A DNA stretch of 64,000 nucleotides. It comes from Brumimicrobium ulvae. GTDB lineage: Bacteria; Bacteroidota; Bacteroidia; Flavobacteriales_D; Crocinitomicaceae. The stretch is taken from contig NZ_CANNGT010000001.1 of the NCBI RefSeq assembly GCF_947504225.1, forward strand, positions 62,001 to 126,000, written 5' to 3'. Within the stretch, counting starts at the first letter, position 1. Each line of letters begins with the position of its first letter. Shown here one piece after another: positions 25,186 through 34,244 of this stretch. The notes beneath the pieces were generated by a model, which did not search any database, was not told the origin of the DNA, and worked only from the letters and a program-made list of their open reading frames with translations. The position numbers and the translations under genes were made by a program.

Positions 25186-26217
25186 ATGAATGAGGATCGA
25201 TTAAAAAAGTGGAAAGAACAACGTCAAAAAAGAAAGCAGTCATTAAATCACGATGAACTGTTGGCGGGTATTTTGGCTGGAGATCTTCAATCTTTGAGCA
25301 GTGGAATTACACTGTTGGAGAGTGATAAAGCAGTAGATAAGAAGATTGCACAACAATTGGTGACGAGTTGTTTGAAGCATTCAGGTAATTCCATCCGATT
25401 AGGAATAACAGGGGTTCCTGGGGTGGGAAAAAGTACTTTTATTGAGTCCTTCGGGCAAACAGTTGTTCAACGCGGATATAAAATAGCGGTCTTGGCTATT
25501 GATCCTTCTTCTGAAAGGAGTGGTGGGAGTATTTTGGGAGATAAAACCCGCATGAATAAGCTGTCGGTTTTAGAAAATGCCTTTATTCGCCCTTCTGCAG
25601 CAGGTAAGTCATTAGGTGGTGTTGCACGAAAGACAAGAGAGTCAATAGTCTTGTGTGAAGCTGCTGGGTATGATTTTATTTTAATTGAAACAGTGGGGGT
25701 TGGGCAATCGGAGACCATGGTGCATTCCATGGTTGACTTTTTTATGTTGCTGATGTTGGCTGGGGCAGGTGATGAGTTGCAAGGAATTAAGCGAGGAATA
25801 ATGGAAATGGCGGATGCTTTAATTATTACAAAAGCAGACGGTGATAACCTGTTGAAAGCAAGGCGAGCTAAGAAGGAGTATGAAAACGCAATGCATTTGT
25901 TTCCGCCAAATAAGAATGGTTGGATTGCAAAAACCTTAGTGGCTTCAGCATATGAGAATTATAATATTGATAAAGCTTTCGATATTGTAGAGAGTTATGA
26001 GAACCATACAAAGGTAAATGGGTCTTTCTTTCAAAAACGAAAGGAACAAGATAAGTATTGGTTGCATGAAACCATTGCCGATATTTTAATGTCTGATTTT
26101 TACTCTGCGGAACGATTGGTGAAAGCTATCGTAGAAGTGGAAAAAGAAGTGGTAGAAGGTAACATGTCCTCTTTTGAAGGAGCTGAAAAATTGATGGACT
26201 TGTATAAAAAGGAATAG
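25186..26217 (+). CDS. meaB: Methylmalonyl-CoA mutase-associated GTPase MeaB/ArgK
   Basis: 343 residues. Walker A GVPGVGKST (76-84), base-recognition loop region, DPSSERSGGSILGDKTRM, ETVGVGQSE (Walker B) and NxKD-like TKADG are all present. G3E-family P-loop GTPase that protects and reloads adenosylcobalamin in methylmalonyl-CoA mutase. The mutase genes themselves are not in the window. Short gap to dapD suggests shared transcription; a terminator follows. Confidence 0.94.
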   Translation: MNEDRLKKWKEQRQKRKQSLNHDELLAGILAGDLQSLSSGITLLESDKAVDKKIAQQLVTSCLKHSGNSIRLGITGVPGVGKSTFIESFGQTVVQRGYKIAVLAIDPSSERSGGSILGDKTRMNKLSVLENAFIRPSAAGKSLGGVARKTRESIVLCEAAGYDFILIETVGVGQSETMVHSMVDFFMLLMLAGAGDELQGIKRGIMEMADALIITKADGDNLLKARRAKKEYENAMHLFPPNKNGWIAKTLVASAYENYNIDKAFDIVESYENHTKVNGSFFQKRKEQDKYWLHETIADILMSDFYSAERLVKAIVEVEKEVVEGNMSSFEGAEKLMDLYKKE

Positions 26218-26252
26218 TCCCGGTGAAATATCTTTGAGTAGATTATTATATG

Positions 26253-26286
26253 AAAAATCCCGAAAGTTTAAACTCTCGGGATTTTT
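26253..26286 (+). terminator. Terminator after meaB
   Basis: AAAAATCCCGA (26253-26263) pairs with TCGGGATTTTT (26276-26286), inner AGT/ACT pairing, T run on both sides, 36 bases after the stop. Bidirectional shape, so it may also serve ffh on the other strand. Confidence 0.88.
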
Positions 26287-26372
26287 AATTTCTATTTACG
26301 AAGATCTAATTCGCTGCGCTTGTATGCTCAAAACTCTTGCTCAACAGTATAAATATTTGGCAGATCCAAGAT

Positions 26373-27713
26373 TTACATACCTGGCATTTTTCCTTTCATT
26401 TGTTTCATCATATTGGCCATATTCTTTTTATTGCTCATTAACTTCATCATTTTCTTGGTATCGTTAAATTGCTTTAAAAGCTTATTTACTTCCTGTAAAC
26501 TTTGGCCACTACCCATTGCAATTCTTTTCTTTCGGCTTACATCGATAGCGTCTGGGTTTTCACGTTCGAATGGACTCATAGAGTAGATGATGGCTTCGAT
26601 GTGCTTAAACGCGTCGTCCTCAATCTCAACTCCCTTCATGGCTTTCCCCATTCCTGGAATCATTCCCATTAAATCTTTAACGTTACCCATTTTTTTCACT
26701 TGTTGCAACTGACTTAAGAAATCGTTAAAATCAAATTGATTCTTTTTAATTTTCTTTTGAAGTCTTTGGGCTTCTTTTTCATCGTACTGCTCTTGTGCTC
26801 TTTCTACCAAAGAGATCACGTCTCCCATTCCAAGGATACGGTCCGCCATACGTTTTGGATAGAAAACATCTAAAGCGTCCATTTTCTCTCCGGTACCCAC
26901 AAACTTAATTGGTTTGTCTACAACGGCTTTAATGGAAATCGCAGCACCACCTCGGGTGTCACCATCTAGCTTTGTAAGTATAACTCCGTCAAAGTTGATT
27001 TTATCATTAAATGCTTTAGCGGTGTTCACAGCGTCTTGACCGGTCATGGCGTCTACAACGAACAAGGTTTCGGTCGGATTGATGGCGTTCTTTACATCGG
27101 AAATTTCACCCATCATTTGCTCATCAATCGCCAAACGACCTGCGGTATCTATAATTACTACGTTGTGACTATTGCTTTTTGCATGTTGAATAGCTGCTTG
27201 TGCAATTTTAACTGGATTTTTTTCTTCTTTATTTGAAAAGACATCAACACCTACTTGCTCTCCAAGTACATGAAGTTGGTCGATTGCAGCAGGTCTGTAT
27301 ACGTCACAAGCTACAAGTAGGGGATTCTTCCCCTTTTTTGTCTTAAGGTAGTTTGCAAGTTTACCAGAGAAAGTTGTCTTACCAGAACCTTGTAGACCTG
27401 ACATTAAAATAATTCCAGGGTTACCTTGGTAATTAATTTCTGTTTCATTTCCACCCATCAATTCGACGAGTTCTTCATGACATATTTTGGTCATTAATTG
27501 GCCAGGAGAAACTGATGTTAGTACATCTCTACCTAGTGCTTTTTCTTTAACAGTTGTAGTGAATTCTTTAGCTGTCTTAAAGTTAACATCGGCATCCAAT
27601 AGGGCACGACGCACCTCTTTTAATGTCTCCGCAACATTAACCTCAGAAATCTGTCCTTGTCCCTTAAGGATCTTAAATGCTTTTTCAAATTTGTCTGTTA
27701 AATTTTCGAACAT
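26373..27713 (-). CDS. ffh: Signal recognition particle protein Ffh (SRP54)
   Basis: 446 residues from ATG 27713 (MFENLTDKFEKAFKIL); an upstream in-frame ATG at 27740 lies on top of the promoter -7 element. N domain, then G domain with GLQGSGKTTFSGKLA, DTAGRLA, TKLDGDTRGGAA, then the methionine-rich M domain (IPGMGKAMKG, RIAMGSGQSLQEVNKLLKQF, MMKLMSNKKNMANMMKQMKGKMPGM). It targets nascent membrane proteins to FtsY. The GTPase works with 4.5S RNA; no ffs gene is evident here. Confidence 0.97.
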   Translation of the reverse strand: MFENLTDKFEKAFKILKGQGQISEVNVAETLKEVRRALLDADVNFKTAKEFTTTVKEKALGRDVLTSVSPGQLMTKICHEELVELMGGNETEINYQGNPGIILMSGLQGSGKTTFSGKLANYLKTKKGKNPLLVACDVYRPAAIDQLHVLGEQVGVDVFSNKEEKNPVKIAQAAIQHAKSNSHNVVIIDTAGRLAIDEQMMGEISDVKNAINPTETLFVVDAMTGQDAVNTAKAFNDKINFDGVILTKLDGDTRGGAAISIKAVVDKPIKFVGTGEKMDALDVFYPKRMADRILGMGDVISLVERAQEQYDEKEAQRLQKKIKKNQFDFNDFLSQLQQVKKMGNVKDLMGMIPGMGKAMKGVEIEDDAFKHIEAIIYSMSPFERENPDAIDVSRKKRIAMGSGQSLQEVNKLLKQFNDTKKMMKLMSNKKNMANMMKQMKGKMPGM

Positions 27714-27737
27714 GCTTGCAAAATTTAGTTTGGATGG

Positions 27738-27768
27738 CAAAATTAATAAAAAGGCGCTTACTTATCAA
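27738..27768 (-). promoter_or_regulatory. Promoter of ffh
   Basis: Minus strand TTG (27768-27766), 20-base spacer, TAATTTTG (27745-27738). Start codon 25 bases downstream. Confidence 0.75.
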
Positions 27769-27967
27769 GAATAATTTTATTCTCGCTTAATGGGTCTATC
27801 CAATTATGAATGTTTATTCAAGTGTTCATTGGTCAATATGTAAGGGTTTGATTGAATGTGTGTTTTAGTTTGGTTTTTACCGCCTTGTAAATTAGGGGTT
27901 TATTGTATTTGTTTGTGAGAATTTATTTATATTTACTTCTTGATTAATAATTGAAATCGATAAGCTT

Positions 27968-28378
27968 ATGAAAACAGCAACTAAATTAATACTGTTTCTA
28001 TTTTTGTTTACCTCCATAGGATGTTCTAAATATGAAGAAGGTTCTTTTTTTACTTTACGCACTAAAAAAGCACGCATTACAAATACATGGATACCTGTAA
28101 AATACGTTTATCCGAATGGGAGTTCGAGTACAAATGTGGACGAAGGAGAGATTACTTTGAGTAAAGACATGACAGCAACGTGGAAATTAATGTTTAATAA
28201 CGAAATGTACACCGTTCCAGGAAGTTGGAAGTTTATTGGTGACAAACAAGGAATTAACGTAACAGTGAGTGTTTTTAACTTTACTGAAAGTCAGGATTTT
28301 GAAATTGTAAAACTGAAGTCTAAGAAATTGTGGGTCCGTGACTCTGATGGTGTTGTAACCCATTTTGAAGCGAAATAA
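27968..28378 (+). CDS. Small lipoprotein, paralogue A (lipocalin-like)
   Basis: 136 residues. Lipoprotein signal MKTATKLILFLFLFTSIGC with the lipobox cysteine at residue 19, then SKYEEG. The mature part alternates strands (TWIPVKYVYPNG, ATWKLMFNNEMYTVPGSWKFIG, FEIVKLKSKKLWVRDSDG), the layout of the short lipocalin-like lipoproteins of Bacteroidota. It shares the frame SKYEEG-x-F/I-S/T-L-x-TKK-x-R-I/L-T-x-x-W-x-PVK and the K(S/N)KxLWxxD block with the next gene. Function unknown. Confidence 0.8.
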   Translation: MKTATKLILFLFLFTSIGCSKYEEGSFFTLRTKKARITNTWIPVKYVYPNGSSSTNVDEGEITLSKDMTATWKLMFNNEMYTVPGSWKFIGDKQGINVTVSVFNFTESQDFEIVKLKSKKLWVRDSDGVVTHFEAK

Positions 28379-28435
28379 AGTTTCCTTTCAGTTGTTAAAA
28401 GACACTAAAATAAGGAATGTTAAGGTTTTTTAGCA

Positions 28436-28464
28436 TTTGTAGTGGGGGCTAGGTTTTATCTTTG
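28436..28464 (+). promoter_or_regulatory. Promoter of lipoprotein paralogue B
   Basis: TTTG (28436-28439), 17-base spacer, TATCTTTG (28457-28464). Perfect match; start codon ~30-38 bases downstream. It shows that the second paralogue has its own promoter. Confidence 0.75.
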
Positions 28465-28501
28465 ACACAAATAACCAATTAATTTCAAAAAAATGCAAAG
28501 A

Positions 28502-28903
28502 ATGAAAACAGCAAAATTTTTTACCGTAGTACTTTTAAGTTTAACCTTCGTTTTAGCTTCTTGTAGTAAGTATGAAGAGGGACCAGCAATTTCTTTATTG
28601 ACAAAGAAAATGCGTTTGACAGGGGATTGGACGCCAGTGAAGTCGATTACTGATGGTGTATCAGTAGAATACGATAACAAAGACAGAATTATAACATTTG
28701 AAAAAGATGGGACTTATATCAGTAAACTTTCATCAGCTTCATTTACTGGAGAGTGGGATTTTAATGATGACAAAACAAAAGTAGTGATTTCAAATTCGGG
28801 TTCGATTCAGTTTAATAATGAAAAAGAGATTATTCGATTGACCAATAAAGAATTGTGGTTGATAGATGCTGGAGTTGAAACGCATTATGAGAAACTGAAG
28901 TAG
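28502..28903 (+). CDS. Small lipoprotein, paralogue B (lipocalin-like)
   Basis: 133 residues from ATG 28502 (MKTAKFFTVVLLSLTFVLASC), chosen because paralogue A starts with the same MKTA; an ATG three codons earlier (28493) is also possible. Lipobox FVLASC, then SKYEEGPAISLLTKKMRLTGDWTPVKS. Same length and strand pattern as paralogue A, so the pair arose by tandem duplication with strong divergence. Unknown role at the outer membrane or periplasm. Confidence 0.8.
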   Translation: MKTAKFFTVVLLSLTFVLASCSKYEEGPAISLLTKKMRLTGDWTPVKSITDGVSVEYDNKDRIITFEKDGTYISKLSSASFTGEWDFNDDKTKVVISNSGSIQFNNEKEIIRLTNKELWLIDAGVETHYEKLK

Positions 28904-29023
28904 ACCACAGTTGGCTAACTAAATGACTATGGACTGAAAGTGCAATGGGTTTAGATGAGAATAAAACCCTCAAAGTTTAAAAGAAATAGATAGTAAACTT
29001 TTTGTCTAGCATCTAATGTCCAA

Positions 29024-29041
29024 TCCCGAGGCTTATCGGGA
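29024..29041. repeat. Small CCCGA/TCGGG palindrome
   Basis: TCCCGA (29024-29029) and TCGGGA (29036-29041) around GGCTTA, with no T run, 40 bases before the operon's upstream terminator. Similar CCCGA-type hairpins are scattered in related genomes. Confidence 0.35.
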
Positions 29042-29082
29042 GCATAGTTTTAACTCTTTCTGAGACGAATAAATAAGTGATA

Positions 29083-29120
29083 AAGCACGGGCCTCTAAAA
29101 TAGAGCTTCGTGCTTTTTTT
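29083..29120 (+). terminator. Terminator before the nucleotide-sugar operon
   Basis: AAGCACG (29083-29089) pairs with CGTGCTT (29109-29115), inner helix CTCTA/TAGAG, followed by eight T. It insulates the sugar operon from upstream transcription, although it lies ~180 bases beyond the lipoprotein gene. Confidence 0.85.
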
Positions 29121-29191
29121 TGTTCTCTTAATTATAATCCCTTCTTTTTGTTATTTTTGTCTGACCTGTAAAAAGGGGTAAAAATATTTTT

Positions 29192-30325
29192 ATGAAAAAA
29201 ATTCAAATGGTTGACTTAGTAAGTCAATACGAGAAGATAAAACCACAAGTCCAAACTGCAATCCATTCCATTCTAGAGAAAGCACAGTTTATCAATGGAC
29301 CAGATGTTCATGAGTTCAAAGGAGAGCTTGGCAGTTATTTAGGAGCTAAGCATGTAATTCCTTGTGCCAATGGTACGGATGCTTTACAAATTGCTATGAT
29401 GGCTTTAGGACTTAAGCCAGGAGATGAGGTGATTACACCTTCATATACTTTTATCGCAACGACTGAAGTGATTGGTTTGTTGAGGTTGAAACCTGTATTT
29501 GTGGATTGTGAAAAGGACACTTTTAATATTTCGCCAAAAGCCATTGAAGCCGCAATTACTGCACGTACTAAAGCCATTGTGCCTGTGCATCTTTACGGCC
29601 AATCTTGCGATATGGAAGCCATCATGAAAATTGCTGAAAAGTACGACTTGAAGGTTATTGAAGATAATGCTCAGGCAATAGGTTCTGACTATACTTTCTC
29701 TGATGGAACAGTTAAAAAAACTGGAACAATTGGAGATGTAGGGTGTACAAGTTTCTTCCCCTCAAAAAACTTAGGTTGTTATGGAGATGGAGGAGCGATT
29801 TGTACCAATGATGACGATTTAGCTAAGCAGATTGAAATGGTTGTAAATCATGGTCAAAGTAAGCGCTATTATCATGACGTTATTGGTTGTAATTCTCGTT
29901 TAGATACCATTCAAGCGGCTGTTTTGAGAATTAAACTAAAAGAATTAGATCGCTATATTGATGCGAGAAGAAAAGCTGCAGCGTTTTATGATGAACAATT
30001 TAAGGATGTAGAAGGTTTAACGATTCCATTTAGAGCTGCGAATACTAAACATGTCTTTCATCAATACACCTTGCAGTTATCAGATGAGATAGATCGAGAC
30101 GCTCTAGTAGCGTATTTGGGAGAAAAGGATATTCCAGCCATGATTTATTATCCTGTTCCTGCGCACAAACAAAAAATGTTTGCCTCTTTAGAAACATCTA
30201 GTGGGATTTTAGAAAATACAGATTGGTTAACAAAACGTGTTTTTTCATTGCCTATGCATACAGAATTAGAGCAGGATCAATTAGAATACATTTGCAAATC
30301 AGTAAAAGAATTTATAGAGAAATGA
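29192..30325 (+). CDS. wbpE: DegT/DnrJ/EryC1 aminotransferase, WbpE-like
   Basis: 377 residues. PLP-dependent sugar aminotransferase: PCANGTDALQIAMMALGLKPGDEVITPSYTF, VIEDNAQAIGSDY, and the Schiff-base lysine in TSFFPSKNLGCYGDGGA. Family members with this flavour transfer an amino group to C3 of UDP-2-acetamido-3-keto-glucuronate. It works with wbpD, wbpB and wbpA further down the operon. First gene after a terminator; its stop overlaps the start of ugd (ATGA). Confidence 0.9.
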   Translation: MKKIQMVDLVSQYEKIKPQVQTAIHSILEKAQFINGPDVHEFKGELGSYLGAKHVIPCANGTDALQIAMMALGLKPGDEVITPSYTFIATTEVIGLLRLKPVFVDCEKDTFNISPKAIEAAITARTKAIVPVHLYGQSCDMEAIMKIAEKYDLKVIEDNAQAIGSDYTFSDGTVKKTGTIGDVGCTSFFPSKNLGCYGDGGAICTNDDDLAKQIEMVVNHGQSKRYYHDVIGCNSRLDTIQAAVLRIKLKELDRYIDARRKAAAFYDEQFKDVEGLTIPFRAANTKHVFHQYTLQLSDEIDRDALVAYLGEKDIPAMIYYPVPAHKQKMFASLETSSGILENTDWLTKRVFSLPMHTELEQDQLEYICKSVKEFIEK

Positions 30326-31641
30326 AGAATATAGCTGTTATTGGTACAGGATACGTAGGTTTAGTTACTGGGACATGTTTTGCAGAAACTGGGAACAATG
30401 TAATCTGTGTTGATATAGATGAAGACAAAGTAAACAGGATGAAGAATGGAGAGGTTCCGATTTATGAACCCCATTTGGATGTTTTGTTTGAAAGAAATAT
30501 TAAACAAAATCGTTTAAAGTTTACAACAGATTTAGCTTCGGCAGTAAAAGATGCAGAGATTATATTTTTGGCTTTACCAACACCTCCAGGAGAGGATGGC
30601 TCTGCCGATTTATCCTATGTTTTAGGAGTCGCTAAAGAATTAGGTAAACTGATTACAGATTACAAAGTTGTGGTCGATAAGTCTACAGTCCCTGTAGGAA
30701 CAGCAGATCAGGTGACGGAGGCTATCGCTAATGAGACAGATGTTCCTTTTGCAGTGGTTTCTAATCCAGAATTCCTCAGAGAAGGTTTTGCAGTAGATGA
30801 TTTCTTAAACCCAGATCGTGTCGTTATTGGTACGGAAGACGAAAAAGCGCGTCAAATCATGAAAGAGCTGTATCAACCTTATGTTCGTGACGGACATCCG
30901 ATTATTTTTATGGATGAGAAGTCTGCAGAACTAACAAAATACGCAGCTAATGCATTTTTGGCAACGAAAATTACCTTTATGAATGAGGTGGCTAACTTTT
31001 GTGAAATTGTTGGTGCCGATGTAGATAAAGTACGTGAAGGAATGGGATCTGATTCTCGTATTGGACATCGTTTTCTTTATCCAGGAATTGGATTTGGTGG
31101 AAGCTGTTTTCCTAAAGACGTTAACGCTTTGTTGAAAAGTGGTCAGGACAACAACTTTAATTTTTCAATTATCGATGCTGTATTGAATGTCAATGACCAA
31201 CAACGCATTAAGCTTTTAGATAAAGTTTTGGATTACTATGGTGATATCAAAGGGAAAAAGTTTGCACTTTGGGGCTTGGCTTTTAAACCTGATACAGATG
31301 ACATTCGTGAGGCACCTGCCTTATATTTAATTGATGAGTTAACCAGGAGAGGTGCTGAGATCGTTGCCTTCGATCCAGAGGCAATGAAAAATGTGAAAAA
31401 ACAAATCGGAGATAAAATAGAATATGTTGGAAATCAGTATGACGCCCTTGATGGAGCTGATGCATTATTGATTGCAACAGAATGGTCGGTTTTTAAAAAT
31501 CCAGATTTCACTCAAGTTAAATCTAAATTAAAAGCACCGATTATTTTTGATGGTAGAAATTTATTTGACTTAGAAGATATGAAGGAAAAGAACCTTTACT
31601 ATAGTTCGATCGGACGTCAAACAATTGTTCCAAATTTATAA
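30322..31641 (+). CDS. ugd: UDP-glucose 6-dehydrogenase
   Basis: 439 residues from ATG 30322, which overlaps the preceding stop as ATGA. Rossmann motif [48 protein letters not shown], the catalytic Cys in [16 protein letters not shown], and [22 protein letters not shown]. It oxidises UDP-glucose to UDP-glucuronate in two NAD-dependent steps. UDP-glucuronate is the substrate of the next enzyme. Confidence 0.95.
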   Translation: MKNIAVIGTGYVGLVTGTCFAETGNNVICVDIDEDKVNRMKNGEVPIYEPHLDVLFERNIKQNRLKFTTDLASAVKDAEIIFLALPTPPGEDGSADLSYVLGVAKELGKLITDYKVVVDKSTVPVGTADQVTEAIANETDVPFAVVSNPEFLREGFAVDDFLNPDRVVIGTEDEKARQIMKELYQPYVRDGHPIIFMDEKSAELTKYAANAFLATKITFMNEVANFCEIVGADVDKVREGMGSDSRIGHRFLYPGIGFGGSCFPKDVNALLKSGQDNNFNFSIIDAVLNVNDQQRIKLLDKVLDYYGDIKGKKFALWGLAFKPDTDDIREAPALYLIDELTRRGAEIVAFDPEAMKNVKKQIGDKIEYVGNQYDALDGADALLIATEWSVFKNPDFTQVKSKLKAPIIFDGRNLFDLEDMKEKNLYYSSIGRQTIVPNL

Positions 31642-31643
31642 AT

Positions 31644-32633
31644 ATGGAGAAGAAAAGAGTATTAATCACCGGCGCAGCTGGATTTTTAGGTTCGCACCTT
31701 TGTGATCGATTCATTAAAGATGGCTTTCATGTAATCGCCATGGATAATTTAATCACAGGACGATTGTCCAATATCGAACACCTGTTTCCGAATGAAAACT
31801 TCGAGTTCTACCATCAGGACGTATCTCAATTTATTCATGTTCCAGGTAAACTTGATTATATTTTACACTTTGCATCTCCTGCAAGTCCGATTGATTACCT
31901 AAAAATTCCTATTCAAACCTTAAAAGTTGGATCTTTAGGAATTCATAATTGTTTGGGCTTAGCCAGGGTTAAAAATGCCCGTGTACTGATAGCTTCTACT
32001 TCTGAAGTTTATGGAGACCCTGAAGTTCATCCTCAAACAGAAGAATATTGGGGGAATGTAAATCCAATTGGACCACGTGGTGTTTATGATGAGGCTAAGC
32101 GTTTTCAAGAAGCTATGACTATGGCTTACCATACTTATCATGGATTAGAGACAAGAATTGTTAGAATTTTCAATACTTACGGACCAAGAATGCGTTTGAA
32201 CGACGGAAGAGTTTTGCCAGCATTTATTGGGCAATCTTTACGTGGTGAAGACCTAACAGTGTTTGGAGATGGAAGTCAAACCCGTGCCTTTTGTTATGTA
32301 GATGATTTGATTGAAGGGATTGTTCGTTTGTTGTTTTCTGATTATTCAGATCCAGTGAATATTGGTAATCCCGATGAAATTACAATTGGTGAGTTTGCCG
32401 AAGAAATCATCAAGTTAACAGGTACGTCGCAAAAGGTGATCTATAAAGATTTACCTGTAAATGACCCGAAACAAAGACAGCCAGATATTACAAAAGCCAA
32501 AGAAATTTTAGATTGGTCACCTAAGGTCAGTAGAGAAGAAGGCTTAAAGTTAACCTATGAATATTTCAAAAGCTTATCGGAAGAAGAGCTTCATCACAAA
32601 GAGCACAATAACTTTGACGCATATATAAAGTAA
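31644..32633 (+). CDS. uxs: UDP-glucuronate decarboxylase (UDP-xylose synthase), extended SDR
   Basis: 329 residues. Rossmann [34 protein letters not shown] (the UXS-specific SPASP-x-x-Y block), [14 protein letters not shown], the catalytic Tyr and Lys in GVYDEAKR, and [10 protein letters not shown]. It converts UDP-glucuronate to UDP-xylose with transient NAD use. Two bases after ugd, so the pair forms UDP-xylose from UDP-glucose. Confidence 0.93.
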   Translation: MEKKRVLITGAAGFLGSHLCDRFIKDGFHVIAMDNLITGRLSNIEHLFPNENFEFYHQDVSQFIHVPGKLDYILHFASPASPIDYLKIPIQTLKVGSLGIHNCLGLARVKNARVLIASTSEVYGDPEVHPQTEEYWGNVNPIGPRGVYDEAKRFQEAMTMAYHTYHGLETRIVRIFNTYGPRMRLNDGRVLPAFIGQSLRGEDLTVFGDGSQTRAFCYVDDLIEGIVRLLFSDYSDPVNIGNPDEITIGEFAEEIIKLTGTSQKVIYKDLPVNDPKQRQPDITKAKEILDWSPKVSREEGLKLTYEYFKSLSEEELHHKEHNNFDAYIK

Positions 32634-32634
32634 T

Positions 32635-33204
32635 ATGGATTATTTTTCACATTCCACCGCAATCATTGATGAAGGATGTTCTATAGGAAAGGGAACAAAA
32701 ATATGGCATTTTTCTCATGTGATGCCAAATTGTAAAATAGGTGAAAATTGTAACATTGGCCAAAATGTGGTCATCTCTCCAGAAGTTATTCTAGGGAACA
32801 ACGTTAAGGTACAAAACAATGTTTCAATCTATACAGGTGTTGAATGTGAAGATGATGTTTTTTTAGGACCTTCAATGGTCTTTACAAATGTCGTTAATCC
32901 AAGAAGTGCTATTGTGCGCAGAGGTCAATACAGCAAGACTTTAGTGAAAAAAGGAGCTTCAATTGGAGCCAATGCAACCATTGTTTGTGGACACGATATT
33001 GGAGAGTATGCTTTTATTGGAGCAGGAGCTGTTGTAACCAAAGAAGTTCCTCCTTATGCATTGGTTGTTGGGAATCCCGCCAATCAAATAGGATGGATGA
33101 GTGAATATGGACACCGACTAAATTTCGATGAAAATGGTCAAGCTGTTTGTGAAGAAAGTCAAGAAAAGTATGAAATCAATGACGGATGCGTTACCAAACT
33201 ATAA
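32635..33204 (+). CDS. wbpD: Hexapeptide N-acetyltransferase, WbpD-like
   Basis: 189 residues with left-handed beta-helix hexapeptide repeats ([53 protein letters not shown]). The typical WbpD block is [62 protein letters not shown]. It acetylates the 3-amino group of UDP-2-acetamido-3-amino-glucuronate. One base gap to uxs. Confidence 0.93.
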   Translation: MDYFSHSTAIIDEGCSIGKGTKIWHFSHVMPNCKIGENCNIGQNVVISPEVILGNNVKVQNNVSIYTGVECEDDVFLGPSMVFTNVVNPRSAIVRRGQYSKTLVKKGASIGANATIVCGHDIGEYAFIGAGAVVTKEVPPYALVVGNPANQIGWMSEYGHRLNFDENGQAVCEESQEKYEINDGCVTKL

Positions 33205-33212
33205 GTACTGTT

Positions 33213-34244
33213 ATGGAAGGTAAAATAAAATTTGTAATCGTAGGAGCAGGGCATATTGGTAAACGACATGCCACGATGATTATGGAGAACCAAGAATCAG
33301 AACTTGTCGCTTTAATTGATATTCAGCCTCAAAAAAACTTAGGACTCGAACAGTTTGATGTGCCTTTTTTCAATTCCTTAGAAGATTTTCTAGCCTCGAA
33401 CATTGAATTTGATATTGCAAGTATTTGTACACCAAATGGCCTGCATGCCGATCAAAGCATTCAGGTTTTGGCCCAAAACAAACATGTCGTATGTGAAAAA
33501 CCAATGGGCTTATCGAAAGACAATTGTGAAAAGGTGATTTTTAAATCTTTGCAAATGTCCAAACATGTATTCTGTGTTATGCAAAACAGGTATTCACCTC
33601 CCTCGGAGTGGATCAAGTCAGTTGTTGATCAAGGAGTATTAGGAAAAGTTTACATGGTACAGATTAACTGTTACTGGAACAGGGATGATCGCTATTATAA
33701 AAAAGGAGGATGGAAAGGAACTCAAGACCTTGATGGGGGAACATTGTTTACTCAATTTTCTCATTTTATTGATATTATGTATTGGTTGTTTGGGGATATT
33801 AAAAATATAAAAGGTAAATTTGCGGACTTTAACCACCAAGATTCTACCGATTTTGAAGATTCTGGATTTGTCAGCTTTGATTTTGTTCAAGGCGGTATGG
33901 GGTCTTTAAATTACTCCACATCAGTTGCAGGTCAGAATTTAGAATCTTCAATCACCATTATTGGTGAAAAAGGCTCGGTGAAAATTGGAGGTCAATACAT
34001 GAATGAGGTGGAGGTGTGTAATATTGAAGGTTATGAAATGCCTGAATTAGCCCCCACCAATCCTGGAAATGATTATGGATCATACAAAGGATCGGCTGCG
34101 AATCATCATTATGTGATTCAAAATGTTGTAGATACATTAAAAGGTAGAAATATAGCAACTACAAATGCCCTTGAAGGACTGAAAGTAGTGGAAATAATAG
34201 AAAGAATATATAAAGTACGAGATGAGCAATTCAATACACACTAA
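33213..34244 (+). CDS. wbpB: Gfo/Idh/MocA oxidoreductase, WbpB-like
   Basis: 343 residues from ATG 33213 (MEGKIKFVIVGAGHIGKRH); an in-frame ATG at 33186 would overlap wbpD. NAD Rossmann domain GAGHIGKRH, then ASICTPNGLHAD, KHVVCEKPMGL, and the substrate domain (GGWKGTQDLDGGTLFTQFSHFIDIMYWLFGD). WbpB oxidises C3 of UDP-GlcNAcA to the 3-keto form used by WbpE. Its 3' end overlaps wbpA by 23 bases. Confidence 0.92.
   Translation: MEGKIKFVIVGAGHIGKRHATMIMENQESELVALIDIQPQKNLGLEQFDVPFFNSLEDFLASNIEFDIASICTPNGLHADQSIQVLAQNKHVVCEKPMGLSKDNCEKVIFKSLQMSKHVFCVMQNRYSPPSEWIKSVVDQGVLGKVYMVQINCYWNRDDRYYKKGGWKGTQDLDGGTLFTQFSHFIDIMYWLFGDIKNIKGKFADFNHQDSTDFEDSGFVSFDFVQGGMGSLNYSTSVAGQNLESSITIIGEKGSVKIGGQYMNEVEVCNIEGYEMPELAPTNPGNDYGSYKGSAANHHYVIQNVVDTLKGRNIATTNALEGLKVVEIIERIYKVRDEQFNTH

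Noticed and set aside
26234..26467. A 77-codon plus-strand frame over the meaB terminator and the ffh 3' end
   Set aside because: It runs through the terminator hairpin and into the antisense of the ffh M domain; no coding signature.
29152..29159. TATTTTTG before the wbpE-like gene as its promoter
   Set aside because: It fits TAnnTTTG, but the nearest upstream TTTG is 29 bases away, outside the 17-23 spacing, and T-rich DNA gives such matches by chance. It may still be a weak -7 element.
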